This document shows positions 17,544 to 26,405 of a DNA stretch of 35,168 nucleotides, one piece after another. The notes under the pieces were generated by a model. It saw only the letters and a list, made by a program, of their open reading frames with translations. It was not told the DNA's origin and ran no database searches. Every line of letters starts with the position of its first letter. Within the stretch, counting starts at the first letter, position 1. The stretch is from an uncultured Candidatus Melainabacteria bacterium (GTDB lineage Bacteria; Cyanobacteriota; Vampirovibrionia; Gastranaerophilales; Gastranaerophilaceae): assembly GCA_949741915.1 (NCBI GenBank), contig CATJOM010000056.1, positions 1 to 35,168 on the forward strand, read 5' to 3'. The position numbers and the translations under genes were made by a program.

Positions 17544-18191
17544 TTATAGAGATAAACTGCTTGCATCTGTATATTTTGTTTCTTCATCGGAATCAATAAA
17601 ACTTAAGAATACAAGTTTGATTAATTTAAAGTCTGATTCAAAGCGGGTAACGACACTCTGAAAATAGTTAAACAATACAACTGCAACAATAGCAACACCA
17701 AGACCGAAAGCAGTTGCAATAAGTGCTGAAGCGATACCGGTTGCAACGGCTGCTGATTGGTTTCCTTGTACAGCTAAATCTTGGAAAGTATATAGAATTC
17801 TTACAACTGTGCCAAATAATCCTAGGAATGGAGCAACGCCGCCAATTGTACCTAATATATTTAAGCCCTTTTCAAGTTTTCTTGCCGCAAGAGATGATGA
17901 GATATCATATGCTCTTGAAAATCCGGATCTTTGTTCTGTATAGATTCTAAGGCCTTCATCTACCATTTCTGCAATTATTCCGCCAAGCTGCGCTGAAATC
18001 CTCTGAGCTGCGCCTATATTGTTTTTTGCAAGAGCTTTTTGAAGACTTTGTATGAATTCTCCAATATTTCGCTGGTTTTGCTTATAATAGATTAATTTAT
18101 TTATGGCAACTGCGATAACTAAAACCGAGCAAATAAATATCGGCGTTAGAACGGGCCAATCCATTTTAATTGATTCAAAAAGTAAATCCAT
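17544..18191 (-). CDS. exbB: ExbB/TolQ/MotA-family proton channel protein
   Basis: A 215-residue inner-membrane protein with three membrane segments (about 15-32, 108-133 and 145-175). The family signature is the helix pair GTIGGVAPFLGLFGTVVRIL and AVATGIASALIATAFGLGVAIVAV. The cytoplasmic loop lies between the first and second helix (GEFIQSLQKALAKNNIGAAQRI). It forms the pentameric stator around the ExbD dimer and drives TonB/TolA. AAAGGAT lies upstream of the ATG at 18191. It is the second gene of the cluster, 30 bases after tonB. The family alone cannot tell ExbB from TolQ; the TonB-type first gene favours ExbB, but no pal or tolB is nearby. Confidence 0.93.
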   Translation of the reverse strand: MDLLFESIKMDWPVLTPIFICSVLVIAVAINKLIYYKQNQRNIGEFIQSLQKALAKNNIGAAQRISAQLGGIIAEMVDEGLRIYTEQRSGFSRAYDISSSLAARKLEKGLNILGTIGGVAPFLGLFGTVVRILYTFQDLAVQGNQSAAVATGIASALIATAFGLGVAIVAVVLFNYFQSVVTRFESDFKLIKLVFLSFIDSDEETKYTDASSLSL

Positions 18192-18221
18192 AATTTTATC
18201 CTTTATTTTCTGTATTTATCT

Positions 18222-19445
18222 TTATCTGTAGCTTGCGCCAAGTACATTGTAGTCAAATGTGAATTCAATATCGATACTGCTTCCTTTAAATTCAGGAGGA
18301 AGGGGTTTAAATGGTGCTGTTAATTCAATTGCTGCCTTTGCGGCTTCATCATTGGCTACAGAGCCTGAGCTCTTTCCTACCCTTATTGACAGCAGCCTAC
18401 CGTCTCTGCCTATTTTAAATAGTACTACTACGCGCTTTGAGGCATCTCCCTTTGGCGGGTTCCAGTTGCGTTTTATTCTTCGTTCAAGCTCGCGCATATA
18501 TGGTCCCCAATCAGGTGATTTTATTGCATCTATGCCTGGAGGGCCTGAGGGGTTGCCGGGGCCGGGGTTACCCATATTTCCTCTGCCATAGCCGGTTCCT
18601 CTTGAACCTGTGCCACCAGATGTTCCTCTTCCGGCCGAAGTGCCTCTTGAGGTTGAAAGTTGTGGAGAAGGCATTGAAGTTCCAGAGCCTCTGCCAGCAG
18701 AAGTGCTTCCTCCGCCAGAAGCGGGGCTGCCGCTTGATGTACCAGTGCCTGCGGATGGTCTTGGTCCAACTGGTGCTGCAGTTTTGGGCACTGCTACACT
18801 GAATGGGCTTTTTGGAGCTGTTGCAAGCTTTGGCATCGCTGGTTTTGGTGGTTCCGCTGATGGTTTATAAACAGGCCTTTGAACAGGCGCCATAGTTTGT
18901 GAAGGCTTTTGTGGTGCCGGCTTTTGCTGCACTGGGGCTTGAGTTTGCGTAGGTTGCTGGATTGGTTTCTGAACAGGTTTTACCTGCTGTGGCTGTACCC
19001 GTTGCGGAGCTTGTGGCGCAGGTTTATTCTGCTTTGGAGCCGGCTGAGGTGCGGGACTTGGAGCAGGAGATGGCGAAGGCGATGGCTCTGACACACGCTT
19101 GTTTGGGTCATGAATACCGCCTGCTCTTGAATTTCTGTCTGATCTGTATTTTGTATTTTTATCAATAGGTTCTGCTTCATTTGTCACAATGACAAACTCT
19201 AAGTCTTTCTTTTTCCAGTCTGGTCTGTCTGCCTTTGGTACAACCAAACCAAGCAAAGTAAGCCCTATAATAATAAGCCAGAGCATAAATACGCACAAAG
19301 GGTGCAATATTAAAGATATCACTAGAGATTTAACCAGAGACATCTCATCTTCTGTATTCGTAAACGAATTTGGAAGAGTTTTTAATTCGCTCTGTGCTGG
19401 TTCGTTCAAATCCTCGAAATCAAATTTACTTCTTAACTGTGTCAT
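18222..19445 (-). CDS. tonB: TonB/TolA-type energy transducer
   Basis: A 407-residue protein that spans the inner membrane once (about residues 41-69) after a cytoplasmic N-terminus of ~40 residues. A long Pro/Gln/Ala-rich periplasmic linker (about 115-210) is followed by a Gly/Ser/Thr-rich linker (about 225-300), which can cross the periplasm. The C-terminal TonB domain begins DWGPYMRELERRIKRNWNPP and continues with VVVLFKIGRDGRLLSIRVGKSSG and AIELTAPFKPLPPEF. It would transmit ExbBD-generated force to outer-membrane receptors or, if TolA-like, to the Tol-Pal complex. The long cytoplasmic N-terminus is unusual for TonB. The weak CGGAA upstream of the ATG at 19445 is the only ribosome binding site candidate. 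No TonB-dependent receptor gene lies in this window. Confidence 0.88.
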   Translation of the reverse strand: MTQLRSKFDFEDLNEPAQSELKTLPNSFTNTEDEMSLVKSLVISLILHPLCVFMLWLIIIGLTLLGLVVPKADRPDWKKKDLEFVIVTNEAEPIDKNTKYRSDRNSRAGGIHDPNKRVSEPSPSPSPAPSPAPQPAPKQNKPAPQAPQRVQPQQVKPVQKPIQQPTQTQAPVQQKPAPQKPSQTMAPVQRPVYKPSAEPPKPAMPKLATAPKSPFSVAVPKTAAPVGPRPSAGTGTSSGSPASGGGSTSAGRGSGTSMPSPQLSTSRGTSAGRGTSGGTGSRGTGYGRGNMGNPGPGNPSGPPGIDAIKSPDWGPYMRELERRIKRNWNPPKGDASKRVVVLFKIGRDGRLLSIRVGKSSGSVANDEAAKAAIELTAPFKPLPPEFKGSSIDIEFTFDYNVLGASYR

Positions 19446-19548
19446 ATTTTTCCGTTGTTTTTGTCTTTGATTATTATTTATTACATATTGTTAATAAATA
19501 AAATAGCCAGACTAACTAATCTATTTTGACAGTATAAACAAAATGAAA

Positions 19549-20271
19549 CTAATAATTATATATATTTGGTGCTGAAACCGTTATTGGCTGGGTAAAATAA
19601 ATATCAAGCATGACATTTGCTGGTATTTCAACATTTTCTCCCTTTTGTCTTGCGGCATTGGCAACTCCTATCCCGGCACCTACGGCTGTGCCATATATAG
19701 CACCTCTGCCGACAGAACCTCCTGAAAGTGCTCCCATTGCTGTACCTAGTGCGGCACCAGCGCCTGCACCAGCAATAGTGTTTTTGCCGTAATCTTTTGC
19801 ACTGTCAAGTTTTGTCCCGCCTTTCAGGATTCCAGTGTTGTCATCTGTTTTAAATACTGCATTTATGGCGATATTATATCCTTGAGGTGTCCTTAAATTG
19901 TTAAATATTACCTTTATTTGTCCATTTCTGTTTGCAAAGCCGGCCTTTTTGCACTTTACAACCGTGCCAAGCAGTGTGCTTCCTTCTTGCGCAATAGTTT
20001 GTCCATTATAAGTAATTGCATTTGGCAGTGTCACCATAACAGAAGAGCCAAGAGAAGTTGTTTGAGAGCTTAATGGTGCCGATAAAATAGCTGGCGCTGT
20101 AATTCCTGCAGGAACGTATACAACCTGCCCTTGCAGGGTTCCTGAATTAGAATAAGCGCTACTTTGTGTGGTATATGAATAATTTGAAGCTCCAAAAGCG
20201 GCAGGCAAAAATGTTGATATTAAGCAAAATCCAGCCATAAAAATGCTGAATTTTTTTATTATATTTTTCAT
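19549..20271 (-). CDS. Exported glycine-zipper protein with VirB10-like beta domain
   Basis: A 240-residue protein with a clear signal peptide (KNIIKKFSIFMAGFCLIST, cleavage probably after AAFGA near residue 28). A beta-rich domain follows (about 48-150: YVPAGITAPAILSAPLSS, then GSSVMVTLPNAI, then AQEGSTLLGTVVKC) whose layout resembles the VirB10/TrbI C-terminal fold. Next is a glycine zipper (about 168-208: AGAGAGAALGTAMGALSGG), then a last strand region with VEIPANVMLDIYF. Glycine zippers often insert into or cross membranes. The likely location is periplasm or outer membrane. GAGGAGG lies just upstream of the ATG at 20271. It ends 103 bases before tonB and may belong to the same transcription unit. 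Confidence 0.7.
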   Translation of the reverse strand: MKNIIKKFSIFMAGFCLISTFLPAAFGASNYSYTTQSSAYSNSGTLQGQVVYVPAGITAPAILSAPLSSQTTSLGSSVMVTLPNAITYNGQTIAQEGSTLLGTVVKCKKAGFANRNGQIKVIFNNLRTPQGYNIAINAVFKTDDNTGILKGGTKLDSAKDYGKNTIAGAGAGAALGTAMGALSGGSVGRGAIYGTAVGAGIGVANAARQKGENVEIPANVMLDIYFTQPITVSAPNIYNY

Positions 20272-20300
20272 ACTTTATATCCTCCTCATAATGTACTTGT

Positions 20301-20328
20301 ATTATACTATATAATTCCCATAGGTAAA
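20301..20328 (-). promoter_or_regulatory. Promoter of the glycine-zipper gene
   Basis: On the minus strand TTTACC (20328-20323) and TATAAT (20306-20301) are 16 bases apart. The predicted start near 20294 gives a ~22-base leader carrying the GAGGAGG ribosome binding site. It could drive tonB and the downstream genes as well. Confidence 0.55.
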
Positions 20329-20350
20329 ATTTTTAAGAAAATTTTAACAC

Positions 20351-20977
20351 TTATTTGTATAATTCAAATCTTTCAATGTCATCAGACATTGAATTGTAAT
20401 CTTCATCCAGCATTATATATACAATATCACTTGTAGGTATTGTTAAATGCCTTCCCATTTCATACTCTCCGCTTGGAACATACTGTAAAACACCAGCTCT
20501 TTTCCAGTACATGCCTTCCCTTGGGTGAACAGTTTTGTTATAAGATGCGGGGGGAGTCAGATCTCCGCCAAGCTGAGTTTTACCATTTTGCACAATTGTT
20601 CCTTTTATTTTTTTAATTGTGCCATCAGGAAGAATGCCTTCTGTAATTTTAATTACAATTGCAGCATTTATGCCTTTTATAGGCATTTTTAGCATTTCAA
20701 TATAGCCCCTAAAGTAAGTATTTTTTGGAAGAACTTTAACTTCTTCCATCCAAAGGTCTGTAGGGTTGATAAAATAAACAATATCACCCTCATTTAATGC
20801 TGCTGTAGATATTGTTTTTGCAGGGTATGCCTGCAGCATTACTCCTTTTGAAATTATTGCGCTGTTTTCAAAGCTGGTTGCTGAAAAAGCAGCTTGAGAA
20901 TCAAAAGCTTTATTAAGTATCGATATGCAGCATATTGTAATCAGAATAAAAATATTAATTAAAATTCTTTTTGCCAT
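20351..20977 (-). CDS. Exported beta-rich protein, possible relative of the glycine-zipper protein
   Basis: A 208-residue protein with an N-terminal signal sequence (ILINIFILITICCISIL; cleavage perhaps near residue 30, DSQAAFSA). The mature part is beta-rich. It follows the same order as the neighbouring glycine-zipper protein: a variable start, GDIVYFINP, a KVLPKNTYFRGYIEMLK stretch parallel to AQEGSTLLGTVVKCKK, a hydrophobic strand, and a closing LTIPTSDIVYIML parallel to VEIPANVMLDIYF. It has no glycine zipper. I do not recognise a named family. The ATG at 20977 has no Shine-Dalgarno sequence; a TAAAAT lies seven bases upstream, so a leaderless transcript is predicted. It diverges from the 1537-residue AsmA-like gene and is followed 79 bases later by the glycine-zipper gene. 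Confidence 0.7.
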   Translation of the reverse strand: MAKRILINIFILITICCISILNKAFDSQAAFSATSFENSAIISKGVMLQAYPAKTISTAALNEGDIVYFINPTDLWMEEVKVLPKNTYFRGYIEMLKMPIKGINAAIVIKITEGILPDGTIKKIKGTIVQNGKTQLGGDLTPPASYNKTVHPREGMYWKRAGVLQYVPSGEYEMGRHLTIPTSDIVYIMLDEDYNSMSDDIERFELYK

Positions 20978-20984
20978 AATACAT

Positions 20985-21036
20985 ATTTTAAGCTATTTTT
21001 CAATTTTTGCAAAAAATCGGTTTTGTGTTCTATAAT
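20985..21036. promoter_or_regulatory. Divergent promoter pair sharing one palindromic -35
   Basis: TTGCAA at 21007-21012 is its own reverse complement. On the plus strand it is 18 bases from TATAAT (21031-21036), which ends six bases before the ATG at 21043. On the minus strand it is 16 bases from TAAAAT (20990-20985), which ends seven bases before the ATG at 20977. Neither gene has a Shine-Dalgarno sequence. Both transcripts are therefore predicted to be leaderless. A single RNA polymerase could occupy the site at a time, so the two promoters should exclude each other. Confidence 0.55.
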
Positions 21037-21042
21037 TTTTTT

Positions 21043-24000
21043 ATGAAGCATGACGAGAGCAAAAATAATAATAAATTTATAAATGTTGGTTTGATATTTA
21101 GAATCATCAATATTGTAGTCTGTGTGCTCTTTGTCTTCTGTCTTTTGATTTATGCAAATCTAGGGAAAATTGCAACATCTATATTGAATCCTGATACAAT
21201 CAAGCAGGCTGTTAATAAAAATACCGGGCTGCTATTAGATTTATCTGAGCCTAAAATTTCTTCAACAAAGGATTTGTGCATTAAAATTACCGCACCTGTA
21301 ATTATTCTGTCAGAGCCCAATAACAGTCCTTCAAATCTTTTAAATATTAAAAATGCTGAAGTGAGCCTCAAAATATTGCCACTGCTTTTTAAAAAAGTTG
21401 AGTTTAAAAAGCTCACAGCGGATGACTTAACTATAAATATAATCCGAGCAAAGGATGGCGTATTTAATTTTCAAAAATATCTGAAAAATGATGCAAAAAT
21501 GCCATTTAAGTTGCAGGCAAAAAATACTATTATTCTGGTTGATAAATATACCTTGGATTTTAACGATGAGATAAACAATACAAAGGCGCAAATTTCGGGT
21601 GAAAACCTTATATCATCAGAGTTTAATCTTGATAGCTATGCAGATATTAAAACTAAAGGCATAATTAAAATCGCAAACCGGAATAAGGCCCAAAATTCGC
21701 CGTTTGCGCTAGATATCAAGCTAAAATTTCCGCTAGATAAAAATCTTGGTTTTGATCACTCAAAATTTACAGCAAGCGTGCAGGATATTGATTTTTCACT
21801 TTTTAAACCATACATTTCAGAATTTATATCTAAAGATATCAGGGATTTTAGTGGCCATGGCACCTTGTTTATTATGCCTTCAGGAAACACTCAGAACTCT
21901 ATTACCTTTAAATTGAATACCAGTGATTTATTTATAAAAATTTACAAAAATAAACATGATAACTTTATTAATATAAAAGATAAGGCCGATATTCTCCTTG
22001 CTGCCCGTTTCAAGAAAAAAGAGTTAATTGTTGATGATTTTAGTTTTCAAAAAAATAAAATAAATATAACAGCCAAAGGCACTATTAAAAACATAACCAA
22101 AAATTTTAACAGTATAAATCCGGACATAGTTTTAAAAATAAAAAATTCATCTCTTGCTGAGGGTTTAAAAACTGCTCCTGATTATCTTTTTAAGATGCAG
22201 CAGGATTATATTCCACTCTTAAAAAAATACAATGCTAATGGCATTGTTAATGGCGAATTCAGGGTTAAGGACCGTGTCAGGTTTCCTAATATGTATGGAT
22301 ATATTAAACTTGATGATGTTTATCTTCTTGAAAGGCCGAAGAATGCAAAAACTTCGTCAGGCGAAGTATTATTTGACGGCTCAGATGTTACAATAAATAT
22401 AAATGCCAATTGCCCTAATAATCAAAAAGTTATAGTAAAGGGAAGAACTGAAATAAAAGAAGTTCCTTTTGCAAAGTTTGATATTCAATCAACCCCGGCT
22501 ATTGATATTGAATTTGCCCATAAAATTTTAATTCCTATCCATGAAATTTTTGGTTTTCAGCTCGGCCCACTTCCTTTTATGAAAGTTTCAGGTAATGGTC
22601 AGATTTCACTTAAAACTGAAGGTACAAGGGAAAGTGCTAAATTAAATGGTTTCTTTAGGACAAAAAATGGCAGGGCTTCCCTTGATGGGCTCAATACGAC
22701 CCTGTATAATGGCAATTTGAATCTTTTATTTAACGGAAAAAAGATTGTTTTCGATAATACAACAGGTTTGGCAGAGGGTGCAAAAGTTAAAATTGATGGC
22801 AATTCTGATGTTGAGGGTAATCTTGATTTATATGTAAAAATATTTGATGTAAATGCAGAAAAGGCGCTTGGTGTTGTAAAAACAAGTGAAATGATTTTAG
22901 GCCTCTTGAATGGAGGTGCTTTTCTTGATTCTTACACAAATCCCAAGGGAAATATTGATTTTAATATGCGTCTTTGGGGAAAGGCTGAGGAGTTTAGTGG
23001 TTCAATGAATTTTGAACCCAATGATAACCTCAAGGCTAAAGGCATAATATTATTTAAAAATAATGCTATAGATATTTTTCCCGAGATTAAAGCCTCAAAA
23101 GTAAATGGAAATCTTGAATTTACAGATTTTGTCACCCTTAATCTAAATGCGAATATTTATAATTCACCATTCAACATAACTGGTACTATTAAGCCTGATA
23201 CAAAAGCTTCAAAAATAAGAGCCGAGCAGCCACAGATTGTGGATTTAGCATTTAAATCAAAGTCTGCTTCGTCTTATGATTTATATAAATTTTTCTACGA
23301 TAATCAAGATGCGTTTCAATCTAAAAACAAAATAAGCAGGGAATTATATGAATTTTTGAATAAAATTAATTTTAAGTTTGCAGCCGATATAAGAGCAAAG
23401 GGTAAAGTTAATCCAACCGACACCATTCTTGATATGAAAAAATTCACTCTTGATGGCTGGGCAGTTGGTTTAAATAATAAAAATTCAGACGTTTTGTTTA
23501 ATTCAGGTATGGTTAAATTCAAAGACCAAAAACTCCTGTTTAATAATTTGAATGCAACCCTCTGGAATGCAAATGTAATAACAAATGGCAATGTTGATAA
23601 AATTTTTGATGATATATTTATACCTGATTTGAAATTCAACCTGGTATCATTTCCATTCTCAAAAATAACAGACCTTACATCTGTAATTGATGAAGATAAA
23701 ATCAAAAAGATACTCAATGATTATACTGATTTTTCAGGAAGTATAAGTGGTGATTTTTTCTATAATAAAAATGGTTTCAGTGGAAACACTAATTTAAATA
23801 AAGTTTCTCTGTATGATAAAAAAAGAGACGTACCTGTAAACTTAAATAGTGGTGACTTAAGATTCTCAAATAATCAACTCAGACTAAATGCTCTTAATAT
23901 GACATATGGCGCGACACCAGTCTATCTTGATGCCGTTATTGATGATATAAATTGCGCTCTTCCAAGGTTTAATGTCTATGTTTCAACTAATTTGAATGAG

Positions 24001-25656
24001 GAAAGCCTCGATAAACTTTTAAACCCTATGCTGCAGTTTCCACTTAAAACAAAAGGCGAACTAACACTAAAAGGCAGACTCAGGGGGCAGTTTGATAATT
24101 ATACAGCATTTGGAACAGTTATATTAAATCCTCAAACAGATTTATATTTTATGGGAGCAAACCTTGGCGATACTCAAAGCAAGAGAGAAATAAATACAAG
24201 AATTGATTTTAGAAATGATGAAATAAGAATAGGGCACATAAAATATCAAAAATACATACTATCTCAAAATAATAAAGAAACTCCTTATGAAATGCTAAAT
24301 GTTTCAGGGCTAATTAAGACTATTGGAAAAGATATCATTTTCAATAATCTCAGGGTAAAAACCCCAAATCCTGCTCCTGCAAGGCTGTTAAACCCTGTAT
24401 TTAAAAAATCAGTCTTAAAGCAGGGAACCCTTAGTGCTGATATTTTATTTAATGGACCTATTTTAAAACCAAATGTTAATGGTAGTGCCAGGCTTTCTAA
24501 TGTTGATGTGCCTTTGTATGAGACACAGGTAAGAGACGTTGACTTAACGCTTGATGATAAGTTTATAAATGCCGTTCTTGAAGGTGAAGGCATGGGCTCT
24601 GATGTCAAATTTAAAGCGCAAATTATAAATAGTGCTGCTTTGCCGGTTGTTGTAAATAAGGCAGAAATTACATCAAAAAAACTTAATTTAAATAAATTTA
24701 TCAACAGTCTATCCAATATTTCAAAAGCGCAAAAAACTACCGATCCTGCAAATAAACAAACGCAATTATTATCGCCTGCTGATTTTGAAATCAAAAATGG
24801 CAAATTTACCGTCGATGAAATTTATTATAATAACATTAAAGCCTCTAATCTTTCAGGCTCCTTTAAACACACAAAAGATGGTAAGTTCATATTTAATGAC
24901 ATTCTTTTTGATATCGCAGGCGGTAAAATAAAAACAAATGGCAGCTATGAATTTGCTACCACGAAATTTACTATAAATTCTGAAATTACCGATTGTGATG
25001 CCAATACCCTGGTTACAGATATTCTTGGCGCCAAAAACCAAGTTTTTGGTAAAACAAACGGCAAAATTTACTTCACAGGAACGGAACTAAATACCGCAAG
25101 CAGTATAAACAAAGTGAAGGCTAATGTGGATTTTGCCATATATGATGGCAAAATGCCAAAGCTGGGCTCTCTTGAGTATCTCTTAAGGGCGGGAAATCTC
25201 GTAAAAAGCGGCATTCTTGGTTTTACCATAAATAATGTTATAGAGGTGTTGATTCCATATAAAACTGGTGAATTCAAAAAAATATCGGGTGATTTTATTA
25301 TTGAGGATGGTAAAATTGACAAAATGAGTATATATTCAAAAGGCGATAATTTAAGTATATACACAAATGGCAGTTATGATATCGCAACTAAAATCGGTGA
25401 TTTTGAAGTTTTTGGAAAACTTTCTACTAAAATTTCAAATCTGCTCGGTCCGGTTGGAAATGCTTCTCTTAACTCTTTTTTAAATCTTTTCACTGATGAT
25501 AAAATTGATAAAAAAACAAAAGAAGGTATAATTAAGGATGTTGAAAAAATACCGGATATTGCAGGCTCGTCTTCTGATTTTAGGCTTTTTGCCGTTAAGA
25601 TTTTAGGAGATATGAATGCTGATAATTTTGTAAAAAGTTTTAACTGGCTGAACTAG
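21043..25656 (+). CDS. AsmA/TamB-like giant envelope protein
   Basis: A 1537-residue protein with a short cytoplasmic N-terminus, a membrane helix at about residues 14-36 (IIN...VLFVFCLLIYANLG), and then some 1450 residues of beta-strand repeats as in AsmA, YhdP and TamB proteins. An AsmA-like C-terminal domain is visible (KVKANVDFAIYDGKMPKLGS, then GDFIIEDGKIDKMSIYSKG, then IGDFEVFGKLSTKISNLLG). It probably forms an elongated hydrophobic groove across the periplasm and could move lipids to the outer membrane; that role is family knowledge plus inference. The ATG at 21043 was chosen rather than the in-frame TTG at 21007, since the latter is the proposed -35 box. It is the second giant of this class in the window, flanking the ton cluster on the other side. 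Confidence 0.83.
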   Translation: MKHDESKNNNKFINVGLIFRIINIVVCVLFVFCLLIYANLGKIATSILNPDTIKQAVNKNTGLLLDLSEPKISSTKDLCIKITAPVIILSEPNNSPSNLLNIKNAEVSLKILPLLFKKVEFKKLTADDLTINIIRAKDGVFNFQKYLKNDAKMPFKLQAKNTIILVDKYTLDFNDEINNTKAQISGENLISSEFNLDSYADIKTKGIIKIANRNKAQNSPFALDIKLKFPLDKNLGFDHSKFTASVQDIDFSLFKPYISEFISKDIRDFSGHGTLFIMPSGNTQNSITFKLNTSDLFIKIYKNKHDNFINIKDKADILLAARFKKKELIVDDFSFQKNKINITAKGTIKNITKNFNSINPDIVLKIKNSSLAEGLKTAPDYLFKMQQDYIPLLKKYNANGIVNGEFRVKDRVRFPNMYGYIKLDDVYLLERPKNAKTSSGEVLFDGSDVTININANCPNNQKVIVKGRTEIKEVPFAKFDIQSTPAIDIEFAHKILIPIHEIFGFQLGPLPFMKVSGNGQISLKTEGTRESAKLNGFFRTKNGRASLDGLNTTLYNGNLNLLFNGKKIVFDNTTGLAEGAKVKIDGNSDVEGNLDLYVKIFDVNAEKALGVVKTSEMILGLLNGGAFLDSYTNPKGNIDFNMRLWGKAEEFSGSMNFEPNDNLKAKGIILFKNNAIDIFPEIKASKVNGNLEFTDFVTLNLNANIYNSPFNITGTIKPDTKASKIRAEQPQIVDLAFKSKSASSYDLYKFFYDNQDAFQSKNKISRELYEFLNKINFKFAADIRAKGKVNPTDTILDMKKFTLDGWAVGLNNKNSDVLFNSGMVKFKDQKLLFNNLNATLWNANVITNGNVDKIFDDIFIPDLKFNLVSFPFSKITDLTSVIDEDKIKKILNDYTDFSGSISGDFFYNKNGFSGNTNLNKVSLYDKKRDVPVNLNSGDLRFSNNQLRLNALNMTYGATPVYLDAVIDDINCALPRFNVYVSTNLNEESLDKLLNPMLQFPLKTKGELTLKGRLRGQFDNYTAFGTVILNPQTDLYFMGANLGDTQSKREINTRIDFRNDEIRIGHIKYQKYILSQNNKETPYEMLNVSGLIKTIGKDIIFNNLRVKTPNPAPARLLNPVFKKSVLKQGTLSADILFNGPILKPNVNGSARLSNVDVPLYETQVRDVDLTLDDKFINAVLEGEGMGSDVKFKAQIINSAALPVVVNKAEITSKKLNLNKFINSLSNISKAQKTTDPANKQTQLLSPADFEIKNGKFTVDEIYYNNIKASNLSGSFKHTKDGKFIFNDILFDIAGGKIKTNGSYEFATTKFTINSEITDCDANTLVTDILGAKNQVFGKTNGKIYFTGTELNTASSINKVKANVDFAIYDGKMPKLGSLEYLLRAGNLVKSGILGFTINNVIEVLIPYKTGEFKKISGDFIIEDGKIDKMSIYSKGDNLSIYTNGSYDIATKIGDFEVFGKLSTKISNLLGPVGNASLNSFLNLFTDDKIDKKTKEGIIKDVEKIPDIAGSSSDFRLFAVKILGDMNADNFVKSFNWLN

Positions 25657-25693
25657 CCTATATGTGCATTTTTGTCAATAAACTCTTTAACAG

Positions 25694-25725
25694 TTGTACT
25701 AATTTTAAATTTAATGTATTATAAT
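25694..25725 (+). promoter_or_regulatory. Possible promoter of TPR gene and lgt
   Basis: A perfect TATAAT (25720-25725) is preceded by TTGTAC (25694-25699), but the spacer is 20 bases, longer than usual. The leader would be about 38 bases and contains AGGGAG. Confidence 0.4.
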
Positions 25726-25769
25726 ACACGAGACTTGAGGTTATATTTTTAGGGAGATTCTCTTTTACA

Positions 25770-26405
25770 ATGCAAAGACTTTTGGTTTTTTTGGCTATAT
25801 TAGTTGTTAGTGTTATGTCAAGCGCCTGTATAAATAATTTTGCAATTCAGGAACTTAATACCAAAGCTAAGGAATATCTTGATAAAGGTGATTATGATGA
25901 AGCAATAAAGCGCCTTGAATCAAGTGTTGATTTAGATGGCTCAATATATGAAGCAAGATACAATCTTGCAGTTGCTTATGTTCATAAAGAAGAATTTGCA
26001 AAAGCAGTTGTTCAGCTGAATGAAGCAATTAAATTAAATGCACAAAATCCTGATGCTTACTACACTCTTGGAGTGGCATTAGAGGGGCTTGCAAATTCTA
26101 AGATTACAGATGAAGCTAAAAACTGTGAAGAATCTCCATCTGGCTGTGAAGATAAAGTATCGGAAGATAATGAATTCTCTGTTTCATTTAAAACCGCTGA
26201 TGATGCCAAATACACTATTGATAAGTTAGATGAAGCAATTGAAGCGTATAAAAAATATCTAAATATTGCAGGCATTCCTGAAGATGCAGAAAAAGTAAAT
26301 GCTCACATAAAAGATTTAGAGGATGATAAAAACAGCTATCAAAAAGAATATGAAGCAATGATGAATCCTCTCTCAGGCGACAATCAAAATGCGGATTTAA
26401 ATTAA
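25770..26405 (+). CDS. TPR-repeat protein, probable lipoprotein
   Basis: A 211-residue protein with an N-terminal hydrophobic signal (LLVFLAILVVSVMSSAC) whose Cys at about residue 20 could be lipidated, although SSA-C is a weak lipobox. Two to three tetratricopeptide repeats follow (AKEYLDKGDYDEAIKRLESS, then YEARYNLAVAYVHKEEFAKA, then PDAYYTLGVALEGLAN). An acidic insertion with two further cysteines comes next, and then a helix (DEAIEAYKKYLNIAG) that may complete a repeat. TPR proteins are scaffolds for protein contacts. AGGGAG (25751-25756) lies 13 bases before the ATG at 25770. The TAA stop and the lgt ATG share one base, so the two genes form an operon, which fits a lipoprotein being made with its own acylating enzyme. 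Confidence 0.8.
   Translation: MQRLLVFLAILVVSVMSSACINNFAIQELNTKAKEYLDKGDYDEAIKRLESSVDLDGSIYEARYNLAVAYVHKEEFAKAVVQLNEAIKLNAQNPDAYYTLGVALEGLANSKITDEAKNCEESPSGCEDKVSEDNEFSVSFKTADDAKYTIDKLDEAIEAYKKYLNIAGIPEDAEKVNAHIKDLEDDKNSYQKEYEAMMNPLSGDNQNADLN

Noticed and set aside
18530-18870. Pro/Ala/Glu-rich open frames on both strands within tonB
   Set aside because: They are shadows of the low-complexity Pro/Gly/Ser linker of TonB and have no start signals of their own.
21007-21042. TTG at 21007 as the start of the 1537-residue AsmA-like protein
   Set aside because: The TTG is the first part of the palindromic -35 TTGCAA; the ATG at 21043 follows a perfect TATAAT at a leaderless distance and gives a normal short N-terminus before the membrane helix.
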